This document shows positions 34,516 to 46,010 of a stretch of DNA of 64,000 bases, one piece after another. The stretch comes from Castor canadensis (lineage: Eukaryota; Chordata; Mammalia; Rodentia; Castoridae): the NCBI RefSeq assembly GCF_047511655.1, contig NC_133391.1:106987384-107051383 (forward strand), given 5' to 3'. The first letter of the stretch is position 1, and each line of letters opens with the position of its first letter. The translations under genes and the position numbers were made by a program. The notes below the pieces were generated by a model that was not told the DNA's origin, made no database searches, and worked only from the letters and a program-made list of their open reading frames with translations.

Positions 34516-37500
34516 GCATTCAATAGTTATATTTTTAAAATTTCATTTAGGAGACACAAATGTTTTACATGTATACTTGAGAAATCAAATTTTAGAACAC
34601 ATTTAGATAGATGATATGTTGATCAGTAAATAGGTAGATGGAATTATTAAAGTAATCTGTACAATTTGATTCTCTTTGCATAACTTATTTTTAGAATTTA
34701 CAAAATGAGGCATGAAATGTAGCAGATGAGATTGGTTTCTCTCAGGCATAAAACCATGCATTTTTTTGTGAAGAGTATTCTATTCTTACTAAGGTATGGT
34801 AATAAACTGCTTTACTTTGAATTTGTCAAAAACTGTTTTTCTATTTTACTATCATTGAAATTTGTGGTTTTTTTGAGCAGGCAATGCACATACTAATTTG
34901 CATTTATATTTATACTGGTGCTCTGGAGTATGTATTTCTATTTAATAAGTTGACATATGCATTTATGCATAATCTGGGAAATCATGATTTTCACTGCTGC
35001 TTTCATGATATGGTTCTCTTTTCAAATTGGAATGAATTGAAGAATATCTCATTGAGGATTATAATTAAATATTTAGATACATTTTATTCCTTTATTTCAT
35101 TTTAACTACCAGGTTCACATTAACTGGTGCATCATTTGAACAAGATTGTGGCTGAAATGTTCTGGTAAAAAGTGAGAGATGGCAGTCATCCTGGATACCA
35201 AGCATACAGGCTGAAGAGTTTTAAATTTATTGCCAAGAACTGATGTGGTGACACCTGAGCTTTACTATTTCTATCAGTTGGCTTTAGAATACAAAGGATT
35301 TTTACCATCTCCATAAGATTAATTGCAGACATCTATTGAAACATTTAAAAACAAAATTTAATTGTTTTCTTTAAATGTTAAACTCATATATGGTCATTAT
35401 GAAGGACAGGACAGAAAAGTGAAAATAAATTAATGGATGACATCCCATAATATCCCTTACCATATGTAACTAGGATTAATGTCATATTTTTATATTTTGG
35501 CTTCTCACCTTTTACACACACCATACCAAACCATTTACATACTTACTTTAAAATGAACTCAGATGCATTTATATATATCTTGTGAAAATAACACAGTTAT
35601 TTAAAGGCTTAAATGATTATTTTTAAATTTTGATTTATATATTGTAAAAAAAATTGCTATACCATTAGCTAACATTATCCCTACTGTCAAAACCTATACC
35701 TCCACATAATTATTAATGTGTACATATTAGTCCATGACTTTAATGATAATTGAAGCATTTTGTTTTAGTTTAATGTATAGGATGATTCTAATTTTCAATG
35801 TAAATCATAAAATAATAAATATCTTGCTGTGTATAACATTTAAGAATCCTTAAATATTATTAAATATGGAATCAATCACTGAATATTGAACAGTGAATCA
35901 AATGTATGATTTTTTAAAATAATGCATGATATATTGAAACATTTTTTCAAATTCTAAAAGGGTTTTATTTCTCTGAAGAACTACATACCATAAATATTTT
36001 AATATTAATGTTAAAATAGTATCTGATATGGGGAATGTATATTTATATGTATATATTTGCTCACATATGTGTTTCTTTCTTTTTTTAGTGAGATCATTTT
36101 TGTATTTATTTCTTAGAACACTCTATTGAAGATTCTTTCCCCAGTGTTCAAATGGGTCTCTAGTTAGGTAACTTTTTTAAATATGTGAGGACTTGGACAT
36201 CTGTTATGATCCAATAGTCCCCAGAAATATTTCTGGTATTACTGTAAGTAATTAATGAATTTTCAAACTCTTTCAAAACTATAGGATAACCTGGGATCTA
36301 GCAAATAATTTAAGTCCTGAAATTTTAAACTTCTATTTTACTTACAATCCAATGGGAAGAAATTCTCAACAGATTGTTTTGGTAAATAAATTTAAATTCT
36401 AGTTTTAAAGAACTGAAGTGGATTTTTCACCAGTTTGGCTCTAATCAGTGTCATAAACTTTGTATCACCTAAAATGAATTTCCAGTTTTTTAATCCTCCT
36501 GACATTTCTCCCTGCTGTTTTTCCTTTGTTATGGCAATTCAATCCTCTTGTTGCTCTGGCCAATAAATTTGGTGTACTCCAAAAATCTTCTGCTTATTTC
36601 ATATCCTATATTAACTTTGTATAAAAACCTACCTTAGAGCACAATCTACAATTTAATCTTTTCTCACTGATGCAGTTTTTATACTCTTCAATACAATCTT
36701 ACTCCCTTAACAGGACCAGCAATAGCCTCATATCTGGACTCCCACTGTGACTTTTTAGCCTATCATCAATAACCAGCCAAGCAATAATTCAGTAATTCCT
36801 CATTTTCCCCAGAAAATGTGAAAAATTTCATACTGTTTTAGGAAGCAAAAATATGTGATTAGATCAGTACCTGAATAGTGAAGTCACTCATTCACTCAAC
36901 TAACATTTTTTGAGTTTGAGTGTTAATGCCAGAAATATTGAAAGATGCAAGACATACAAAAAATCTTACATACAATTTAGTGACTCTTTTCCATATAACA
37001 ATTTTTCTCTATAACAATTTATCATGATGGGACAGTTACAATGAAAATACATTTCTTCTCAGAAATAACACAATTTTTTAAAAGCAAGATAAGAAAGAAA
37101 TCTGGTCATATGCCAAACTATAGCATAAGAGCATGTATTATGGATGGGAAGGTGAAGTTGATGACAGGAGGGAGAATGAAACTAGGGATTTCTGAATGGT
37201 TATCTCTTTCCTAAATAAATACCCTATCAGGGTCTCCAGACTATGTAACTGAACAGACATGACCAGGAAGACTGGTCTTGAAACAGGAATTAGAAAGAAA
37301 AGACTGACACCTATTTCCCATGATCCATACATCTATTTTTCAAGCAGTATATGATCCCAGCGTGCTTACTTAGCAGGAAGAGAAAATTAACATCAGTTTA
37401 ATCTTGTAAGGAAGTATTGCTAAAAGCAATTTGTTAAAAAGGCAGTTTCTTTTAAAGCTTTTCCTGTACATCTTGTGCCAGTACCCATGGGGAAGCTGTT

Positions 37501-39073
37501 AATTCTAACCTCCACTTCAAGTGCAAATTAATGTGTTCATTCTTGCTATTGCCTGTCTATTGCTGGAAGCAAGTTATTCATTGTCCAAATCTTTGAAGGT
37601 TCTCTGTTCAATCATGTTAAGTTAAGATGTATGAATTCTTTCAATTTTTCCCTTCTTTATCACAGTGAGGGGCTCAGAAAATCTTGACACTAACCATGTG
37701 ACCAGAGACCACACAGCACCTTCAAGTAAAGCTTAGGCAAACAAAAACACAATCATTTGTAATTAAAAAAAAACACAATCATTGGTTGCTGTGCCAATTA
37801 TAGCTCAAAACAGATATGTCATCTCATATTCTTTTATGGCTATTTCTTTTCATTTTCCTTCCTCCAGGTTACATGATCTAAGAATGTATTAATATTTCAT
37901 TGTCATTGATATTCACAATGAAACCACCTTATCCCTCTTCAGGGCAGTGGTTAAATCTGACAAAGTTACCACACTCTACATCCCAATCTAAAATTATAAA
38001 TTAACAATTTTATTTGAAATTTTGTTAGAATGAATTGATGTTGTCATAATATCAGATATGAAGAAAAGATTCATTTTTACCAATCTGGTAGAAAAAAACC
38101 TAGCCCTTGTGATTTCTTTATGATCACTATGGCAATTAAATAAGAAAGAAAACTTACAATAAATGCATACATGTCCATAACACAAATTAGTTCAATGAAA
38201 ATAATCCTTAACATTTTAAGAAATATATTAATTATAAAACAAAGTAAATAATCCTAGAGAACAGGTAGTTGCCCTTAATACTTGTGAAAACTTGAATAAG
38301 CAAGTTACCCTTTCTATACCTTAGTTCTCTTACCTGTTTATTGAATAATTCTACCATATATGATACTACAATATCTGAGTTAATATTTGTAAAATATATC
38401 TGACACTACCTGACATTATTAAGAATTCTTCACCACAGAGAGGAACTAGAGTCCATCAATGATCATAATCACCATCTATATTTTCGTCAACTGGCATAAT
38501 TTCTAGGAACTTTTTGTAATAGAAGAAAGTACATTGCTCCTCCACCAAAAAAATTACATTGTAAAATGAAAAGAAAAACTTAAAAAAGCTAAATCTTCAA
38601 AAAGTTCAGGCATCTGCTTTTCCTTTAATGTGTAAATATTGCTTGTCAAAATTTAGAACTTATAAGAATGAAATAATAATCTGGATGCATATAATTTTGT
38701 ACTTACATATATAGTAAAGATAATGTTTTAAGAACATAAGAAATTACATGTTCAAATAATAAATATGAACTTGAAAATTGGCCTCAATGTTATAGGTTCT
38801 AACCACCTATAATTATGTTATATTTTAAAAGAAATGAAGTTCTGGTTCCAATGGTATTTACTCTATTGGTTTCCCACAGAATCGTTGACTAAAGCTGGGG
38901 GTGAGAGGAATAAGAAATATTTGAAGGCATTGGAAAGTAAATAGAAGCCAAAAGACTATGTGAACACTGGTACAGGCTGGAAGAGAGCAGTGTGTACTAA
39001 GTTTCTGATATTTGTGATTATACACTGGGACTAAAGAATGAACTGTGTATTAGCAGCTGGGAAAAATGCCGAG
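34516..39073. other. Long AT-rich interval with little recognisable content
   Basis: No gene or young repeat. Possible old-repeat debris at 36480-36790 ('cagcaatagcctcatatctggactccc', 'caattcaatcctcttgttgctctgg') recalls an ancient mammalian repeat I cannot name with confidence. A short direct duplication AAACACAATCATT occurs twice near 37745 and 37770. A MIR fossil lies at 38285-38425. Confidence 0.55.
38285..38425 (+). repeat. MIR SINE fossil
   Basis: 'ttgaataagcaagttaccctttctataccttagttctcttacctgtttattgaataat' followed by 'ctgagttaatatttgtaaaatatatctgacactacctgacattattaag' tracks the MIR core (gcaagttacttaacctctctgagcctcagtttcctcatctg ... gagttaatacatgtaaagcgcttagaacagtgcctggcac). Strongly diverged. 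Confidence 0.65.
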
Positions 39074-39091
39074 AAGAATAGGTACCACTCT
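39074..39091 (+). repeat. Left target-site duplication of the L1 at 39092-41757
   Basis: AAGAATAGGTACCACTCT, matched by AAGAATAGGTATCACTCT at 41758-41775 (17 of 18). Confidence 0.92.
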
Positions 39092-41290
39092 AGACCTACC
39101 AATCCAATGGCCCCCCCAAAATAGGCAAGAGTAGTAACACTTATCTCGGACAAGACTTCAAACTTACACTGATCAAACTAGATAAAGGACACTCCATACT
39201 AATAAAAGGGGAAATCCACCAAAAGGAAATAACAATCATCAACTTATATGCACCCAACGACAATGCACCCAATTTCATCAAACATACTCTGAAGAACACA
39301 AAAATATATATAGACTCCAACACAGTGGTAGTGGGAGACTTTAATACCCCTCTATCACCAATAGGTAGGTCATCCAAACAAAAAATCAATATAGAAATTT
39401 CAGAACTAAATCAAACCATAGATCAAATAGGCCTAGATGATATCTACAGAATATTTCATCCAACTTCTGCACAATATACATTCTTCTCAACAGCTCATGG
39501 AACCTTCTCCAAAATTGATCACATCTTAGGGCACAAAGCAAGTCTTAACAAATATAAGAAAACAGAAATTTTCCCATGCATTCTATCTGATCACATGCAT
39601 TAAATCCAGAAATCAACAACAAAAACAACAGTAAAAAACATGCAAAAAATTGGAAGCTGAACAACACATTGCTCAGTGATCAGTGGGTCATTGATGAAAT
39701 AAAAGAGGAAATTAAAAGGTTCCTGAAAGTTAATGAAAATAAAAACAAGACCTACAGGAACCTATGGGACACAGCAAAGGCAGTCATAAGAGGAAAGTTT
39801 ACACCCATGAGTGCATATATTAAAAAGTCAGAAAGATCTCAAATAAATGACCTAATGCTACATCTCAAACTCCTAGAAAACAAGAACAAGCAAAACCGAA
39901 AACAAGCAGAAGAGGAGAAATAATAAAACTAAGGGCTGAAATCAATGAAATAAAAACAAAAAAACAAACCATACAAAGAATCAATGAAATAAAAAACTGG
40001 TTCTTTGAAAAAATAAATAAGAGTGACAGACCCCTGGCAAACCTGCCTAAAATGAAGAGAGGAAAAAAAACCCAAATCAGTAAAATCAGAAATCAAAAAG
40101 GGCCAATAACAGCCAACACCAAAGAAATCCAGGAAATCATCAGAGACTACCATTTTCCCTAAAATCAGAAATAAGACAAGGGTGCCCACTATCCCCACTC
40201 TTGTTCAACATAGTACTGGAATTTCTAGCCAGAGTAATTAAGCAAGAAGAAGAAATAAAAAGAATACAAATAGGTAAAGAAACTGTCAAAATATCCCTAT
40301 TTGCAGACAATATGATCCTATACCTTAAAGACCCAAAACTCCTAGACACCATAAACAGCTATAGCAAGGTGGCAGGATACAAAATCAACTTACAAAAATA
40401 ATTAGCTTTTCCATGCACCAACAACGAACAAATTACTGAGAAGGAATATATGGAAACAATTCCATTTACAATAGCCTCAAAAAAAAAATCAAATACCTAG
40501 GAGTAAACTTAACAAAGGATGTGAATGATCTCTACAAGGAGAACTGCAAACCCCTGAAGAAAGAGATCAAGGAAGACTATAGAAAACATTTGCCAGATAT
40601 ACATCAGACTAAGGACAGATAACCAGAATACACAGTGAACTTAAGAAACTAAACTCTCCCAAAATCAACGAACCAATAAAGAAATGGGCAACTGAACTAA
40701 ACAGAATTTTCTCAAAAGAAGATATTCAAATGGACAAAAAACACATGAAAAAATGCTCATCATCTCTATCCATAAAGGAAATGCAAATCAAAACCACATT
40801 AAGATTCCATTTCACCCCTGTTAGAATAGCCATCATCAAAAATGGCACCAACAACATGTGTTGGCAAGGATGTAGGGAAATAAGAACCCTTGTACACTGC
40901 TGGTGGGAACACAAGCTAGTACAACCACTCTGGAAAAAAATTTGGAGGCTACTTAAAAGTCTAAACACATATCTGCCATATGATCCAGCAATCCCACTCC
41001 TGGGGATATACCCAAAGGAATGAAACACAGGTTACTCAAAGGCACCTGCACAACCACATTTATTGCAGCAGTATTCACAATAGCCAGGTTGTGGAAACAA
41101 CCTGGACAAATGGATCAAGAAAATGTGGTATTTATACAAAATGGAATTTTACTCAGCCTTGAAGAAGAATGAAATCCTGTCATTCGCAAGTAAATGGATG
41201 GAACTCAAGAACATCATTCTGAGTGAGGTTAGCCAGGCTCAGAGACCAAAAATCGTATGTTCTCCCTCATATGAGGACTTTAGATCTAGG
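39092..41290 (+). pseudogene. L1 ORF2 remnant: endonuclease, partial reverse transcriptase, C-terminus
   Basis: The endonuclease part is well kept (39310-39600): VVVGDFNTPLSPIGRSSKQK, then IDHILGHKASLNKYK and a terminal SDH motif, the catalytic Asp/His signature of L1 endonucleases. 39669-39923 continues ([18 protein letters not shown]). After the first deletion, 40201-40401 holds [18 protein letters not shown] and [17 protein letters not shown]. The second Asp of the FADD active site is Asn (codon AAT, 40309-40311). After the second deletion, 40730-41023 has the Cys/His-rich region ([38 protein letters not shown]) and 41123-41290 the end (KMEFYSALKKNEILSFASKW). Several frames are needed, so no full protein is possible. 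Confidence 0.9.
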
Positions 41291-41757
41291 GCAAATACAG
41301 CAATGTTGTTGGAGTTGGGTCACATGACAAGGTAAGAGAACATATGGGAGGTATGGGGATAGGTAGAAAACCCAAAACATGAAAGCATTTGATGTCCCCA
41401 CTCCAGAGGAACTAATACAGAAACCTTAAAGTGACAGATGTCAACATGAGAAGGTGATCCGGAACCAGTGTAAAGATCAGTTAGAGATGTATCAACTTGG
41501 TTTGTAACACATTTATACATGGAAGCAATGCTAGGAATGTCTCTGTATAGCTACCCTTACCTCAACTAGCAAAAAACGCTTTGTCTTTCTTATTACGCTT
41601 ATGTGTTCTCTTCAACAAAATTAGAGATAAGGGCAGAACAGGTTCTGCCTGGAAGCAAGAGGTGTTGGAGGGGAGAGGGTGAGTGGGAAGGGCAGTTGGG
41701 AGAAATGACCCAAACAATGTATGCACATGTGAATAAATGAATAATAATAATAATAAA
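39092..41757 (+). mobile_element. 5'-truncated LINE-1 (A lineage) with two internal deletions
   Basis: The insert starts inside the ORF2 endonuclease region ('ctaccaatccaatggccccccc') and ends with the A-lineage tail 'gcacatgtgaataaatgaataataataataataaaa'. It is bounded by an 18-bp target-site duplication with one mismatch. Compared with the other copies, about 700 bases are missing at 40150/40151 and about 720 at 40586/40587. It is one of the less diverged copies in the window, so it is probably relatively young, but it is dead on arrival. Confidence 0.95.
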
Positions 41758-41775
41758 AAGAATAGGTATCACTCT
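41758..41775 (+). repeat. Right target-site duplication of the preceding L1
   Basis: AAGAATAGGTATCACTCT directly after the A-rich tail; pairs with 39074-39091. Confidence 0.92.
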
Positions 41776-43028
41776 GATTAGCAGAGTCAGACATTTTACA
41801 CTAGCATTATGGCCTCTAGAACAGCTTATTTACTCAAATCTCTGGCTGAGCCCTCCAACAAGTATGCAGAACAAATCTAAGGAAGCTAAACAACAAAACC
41901 TGAAACAAGATTAAAGCTTCTGCTCAAGAAACAGTTTGTAATAAACCCTGGTGAAGGATTTTACTTTACAAATAAAGCACTTCTTTGCTAAAACTGGGAT
42001 CTATAATCTCTACAACTTTACATTAGAATAGCCAGAATGCAATTAAATAGTCACAGAGAGAGGAAATACAAAGAAAACAGAAAATTTTCTCAAGAGAAAA
42101 GACCAGTAACTGAATGTAACTCGAAGATGAACCTCTAATTGTTAACTAGAAAACACTTTAAAAGCAGCTAATGTAACTATTTTCAATGAAGTAAAAATTT
42201 ACATTTTTAATGAAAAAATGAGTTTTCAGAATTGAAACCAATCAATCTAAATCATATGAAATCTCAACAGAGAAATACATATACTTAAGTGAGTCAAATG
42301 AAAATTAAATATGCAAAATAAAGTTTTAAAAACACTTGATGAATGTAAGAACTAAATGGTGGTAAAAGAAGAGAAGTAGATGGACTAGAAAATAGGAAGA
42401 AAGGTCAATTGAAATTATCCAATTTCACAAACACAGCAATGAATTATGTAAAATTAAATAAAAGCTTAAGCATATACTGTATGACACAATTAGAATTCTA
42501 TTTGGAGGGGTGAGTGGGAAGAAATTATTGGAAAAATGGTATTTGCCAAAGTCTCAAGTATGAAGAAAGACAGAAATTTACATTTCAGAATGCTAACATG
42601 AAGCTATAAACACACAAAGAATCTCATGCTGAGGAACATCATAAAGTTTTTAAAGCCAAAAAACCCTAGGAACAATAAGAGAAAAACACATTATAAATGG
42701 GGGAACAAGATCTACTTAGTATTTTAAATCTTATTAGAAACCACATGTTGAAAGGCAATACAATTCAAAATATCAACCAAGATTCTATAGTTCACAAATA
42801 CATTCTTCAAACATGAAGGTAAAATAAAGACATTTTGTAGATGGAATGTGCCATCAGCAGACTTAGTCTAAAGAATTTGGTGAAGAAATTTCTTCTGGAT
42901 GACAAGAAACAACATCAGGATTAAAGATAGGGATATATAATTTTATACTTATAATTAAAAATTTAATAGCACTAACTCTGCCATCAATAAGACATCTAGA
43001 CACAAATGTAAGGAAACATCACAATCAG
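41776..43028. other. No feature recognised
   Basis: Continuation of the flanking sequence split by the L1 at 39092. It has stops in every frame and no repeat I can name. Confidence 0.55.
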
Positions 43029-43712
43029 CTGCAGGTAAATGGATGGAACTGGAGAACATCATCTTAAGTGAAGTTAGTCAGGCTTGGTAGGTTAAAAGCC
43101 ACATGTTTTCTCTCATATGTGAAATATACACCTACTACAATACAAGCAATATTATAAAAAATAGGTCATGTTAAGAAGAGGTCACATATGAGAGAAGGAG
43201 GGTAAAAGTAGGAAGTTGAGAAGGTGAATATGGTTGATGTACTTTCTATACAAGAATGAATATAGAATTTTTAAATGTATTGAAATCACCATAAGAAGGG
43301 TACTAAAGTAGAAACAAGAAAAATAGAAGAGATGAACCAATTTGGGTTATAATATACATATGGAAATGTCACAAGTAAATTCCCTGTGTAGCTAACTTAA
43401 ACAAAAATGTCATTTTTTTTTCTTTTACAAAATTGGAGAACAGGAGGACAGAACAGGTTCTGTCTGGTGGGTTGGTACCAGTTGGAAGGGGGCAGATGTG
43501 GGGAAAGGGTGTAGGAGGGTGACTATAGTGCAAATCTACGCACACATGTATGTAAATAGAAAAATGAGACCGTTGAAACTATTTCAGGAATGGTTGGAAG
43601 AGGGATAAAGGACAATGATGGAGAGGTTGAATTCAAGTATGATATATTTGATATATTGTAAGAACTTTTGTAAATGTCACAATGTACCCCAGTATAACAA
43701 TAAAAAAGGAAA
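43029..43712 (+). mobile_element. 5'-truncated LINE-1 end (B lineage)
   Basis: Begins in the last ORF2 codons ('gctgcaggtaaatggatggaactggagaacatcatcttaagtg'), then the full B 3'UTR: 'ggtcatgttaagaagaggtcacatatgagag', 'gaatatggttgatgt', 'ttttttttcttttacaaaattggagaacagg', 'gatatatttgatatattgtaagaac', and the tail 'cccagtataacaataaaaaagg'. This is the cleanest reference copy of the B 3'UTR in the window. Confidence 0.9.
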
Positions 43713-44101
43713 AGAAAAAAATCCCTACCTTAAAAAATAAGTAAAACAAAATTTCTATTGAAAACAGGACCTAAACTAGCTAGAGCAATCTTGAAAATGG
43801 TAAGGTTGAAAACGTAAGAGTTCAGACTTACAATTAAGCTATGTAAACAAGATGATGTGGCATGGTATTAGAAGAAATACTTAAATTTCAGGAAACAAAT
43901 GACTGACTATAATGCATATATCCTTAATTTCTTTATCTATATATTAGCTGTCTATTCCTCAAACAGATATTAGGAATCCTTTCCATCTTTAATAGGAATA
44001 TATAGCAAAATCAATAATCTAAAAGTCCACCCAAGGCAACTATGGGGAAATAAAAAAACAAACTTAAATTTAAACTTAAAAATATATAATAAAGATTAAA
44101 A

Positions 44102-44215
44102 TGGTAGCTGGCCTTAGTGGCACAAGCCTGAAATAACAGCATACAGGGAGCTGACAAGAGCACTGAGTTTGAAGCCAGTCTGGGCTTATAGGGAGATCAA
44201 TTTTATCTTAAATGT
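44102..44215 (+). mobile_element. Decayed 7SL-derived SINE fragment
   Basis: 'tagctggccttagtggcacaagcctgaaataacagcatacagggagctgacaagagcactgagtttgaagccagtctgggcttatagggagatc' follows the 7SL/B1-like SINE order (ggtggcacaagcctgtaatcccagc ... gagttcgaggccagcctggg). Heavily mutated; an ID-like tail is not evident. Confidence 0.65.
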
Positions 44216-44559
44216 GGAAAATCATGTCATTTTAAAAAATTTTAAGCCATAGTGGTAAAACATTTTAAACCTTGCCTTCTGGACACAAGAATCTATCTGG
44301 TGTCTTTCTATAGGTGGATACATTGAAGGGAAGAGAGATACATTTTCAAGTTAATTGTTCTTCAAAGGGATTGCAGTAATTTAACATTTACCATCAATGT
44401 ATGAGACCTATTGTTTTACATTGCTATCAAAAATGATGTAATTTTAGATTTGGATATGAAAATGGTAAGCAATATCTCAATGTTTTAACTACATTTTCAG
44501 GTACTAGATATTATATAACATTTAAAATGAATATCATGCACCACTTTTATTTTGTTTTG

Positions 44560-44990
44560 TAATTTTTCAGTTTTTTACAGTATTATTAGCATATATTTGT
44601 TGTACAAGGGGGTTTTCATTGTGATCTTTACATATGTGCTTATAATGTATCTTGTTAGATTCATTTCCTCTGCATACACATATACAAAATGCATCAACCG
44701 TATTTACACTCCTTCATTTTCTCCATTTACCCTTCCTTCTCCACAGGCACCGGACCCTTGATGGGACACATTTTACCTTCCATCCTTCATTTCTTAAGTG
44801 TATATTGATTGTTCAAGCAGGCTTTGCTTTTGGCATTTCACACATATATGTATTACACTTTAATCAGATTAACCCTAATACTTACACTTTCTCTATTATC
44901 TTTATTATTTGACAAATTTCAGTACAATTTGTTAGACCTTCTTCATACACAGACACAATGCATTTCTATGTATTCATTATTCCTTGTCAG
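44560..44990 (-). mobile_element. Old B-like LINE-1 3'UTR, reverse orientation
   Basis: 'atttgttgtacaagggggttttcattgtgatctttacatatgtgcttataatgtatct' is the reverse complement of the B-type tail. 'ccttcattttctccatttacccttcc' and 'gggacacattttaccttccatccttcatttcttaagtg' follow, as at 26240-26560 and 45650-46010. Plus frames over this stretch (86 and 103 codons) are shadows. Confidence 0.7.
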
Positions 44991-45649
44991 TTTTTCTAAC
45001 ACTTATCTCTTTTTAGTGATTTACAGAATTTTAAAATATTTTTATAGTTATTCTTTCTTGTGTATCTGTATTCAATTACCTTTCTACATTGTAATTTTAC
45101 TTCCTTGTTTACTTAAATAAGTGTACTGATGAAGAGAAGTTTTTTTATACAACTATATATAAGTCAATTTCCTCTTATTTTTGTTTGGAACATTTTCTCA
45201 TCTCAAAGTCTAGTATATTTTTAAACATCCAAGATAAAGGAGTCACAAGAGTAACTTTTCCTTCTCCCTTGATAGACGATAATTAATGCACATTGGACTT
45301 GGGTATAATCAGTAAGTTCAACACACTGCTTTCATTGATTTTTCAATAAGGCTTAAAGCTATGAAGAAGGAACTTATTTCTTTTTCTTCTCAGTGGTTAA
45401 TTTAATTTTCTCCCCTACTGAACCAAATTATTTATTTGCTAACAGTTTTTTATTCATTACCTTTCCATGTTTCCCATCTTGCTGCCAATTCAATCACAGC
45501 TCAAACCAATTAATATCTGTTTCTTAGTATTTTCAGTCATTTATTTTTTTTACCACTTAGGATATTTTAATTAAAAAATAATGTGTACTTAAAAAAATAT
45601 ACATAATTGTGTTACTAAGGTCTTCCCTTATACTGTAATTTTTTTCTTT

Positions 45650-46010
45650 TTTCCCCTTTTTTATTTATTAGCATATTATAGTTGTCCAAGATGTACATTT
45701 GTGACATTTACAAAAGGGCTTACAATATATCTTAGTAAGATTCATCCCATTCATCTGTCTCTTTTATCTCTCCCTCCACCCATCGTAGAACAGTTTGAAC
45801 AGATTTCATGTTTCCATTTTTGTTCACATTTTCCTTATGTTACCCTCCTCCACTTGTGTCAACCCCTGGAAAGGACTTGTTTTACCTTCCTGTCCATCAC
45901 TTTTTAAAAGAGACACTTTTGTTTGTTTATGATGGTTATACAGAGTTTCATCGTGACACTTCTGAATTGTTTCTTCCTCTCCAATATTCTCCTTTCTGAA
46001 AATGGTGTGA
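45650..46010 (-). mobile_element. Old B-like LINE-1 3'UTR, reverse orientation
   Basis: 'atttattagcatattatagttgtccaagatgtacatttgtgacatttacaaaagggcttacaatatatct' then 'gaaaggacttgttttaccttcctgtccatcactttttaaaagagacactttt' and 'acagagtttcatcgtgacacttctg'. Same family and orientation as 26240 and 44560. Confidence 0.72.

Noticed and set aside
36480..36790. Named L2-type repeat
   Set aside because: Some phrases resemble an old mammalian repeat, but I could not match enough of it to name a family.
40150..40590. The two deletions in the L1 at 39092-41757 as spliced introns
   Set aside because: Neither junction fits GT...AG borders when compared with the intact copies; one shows GAAAA microhomology instead.
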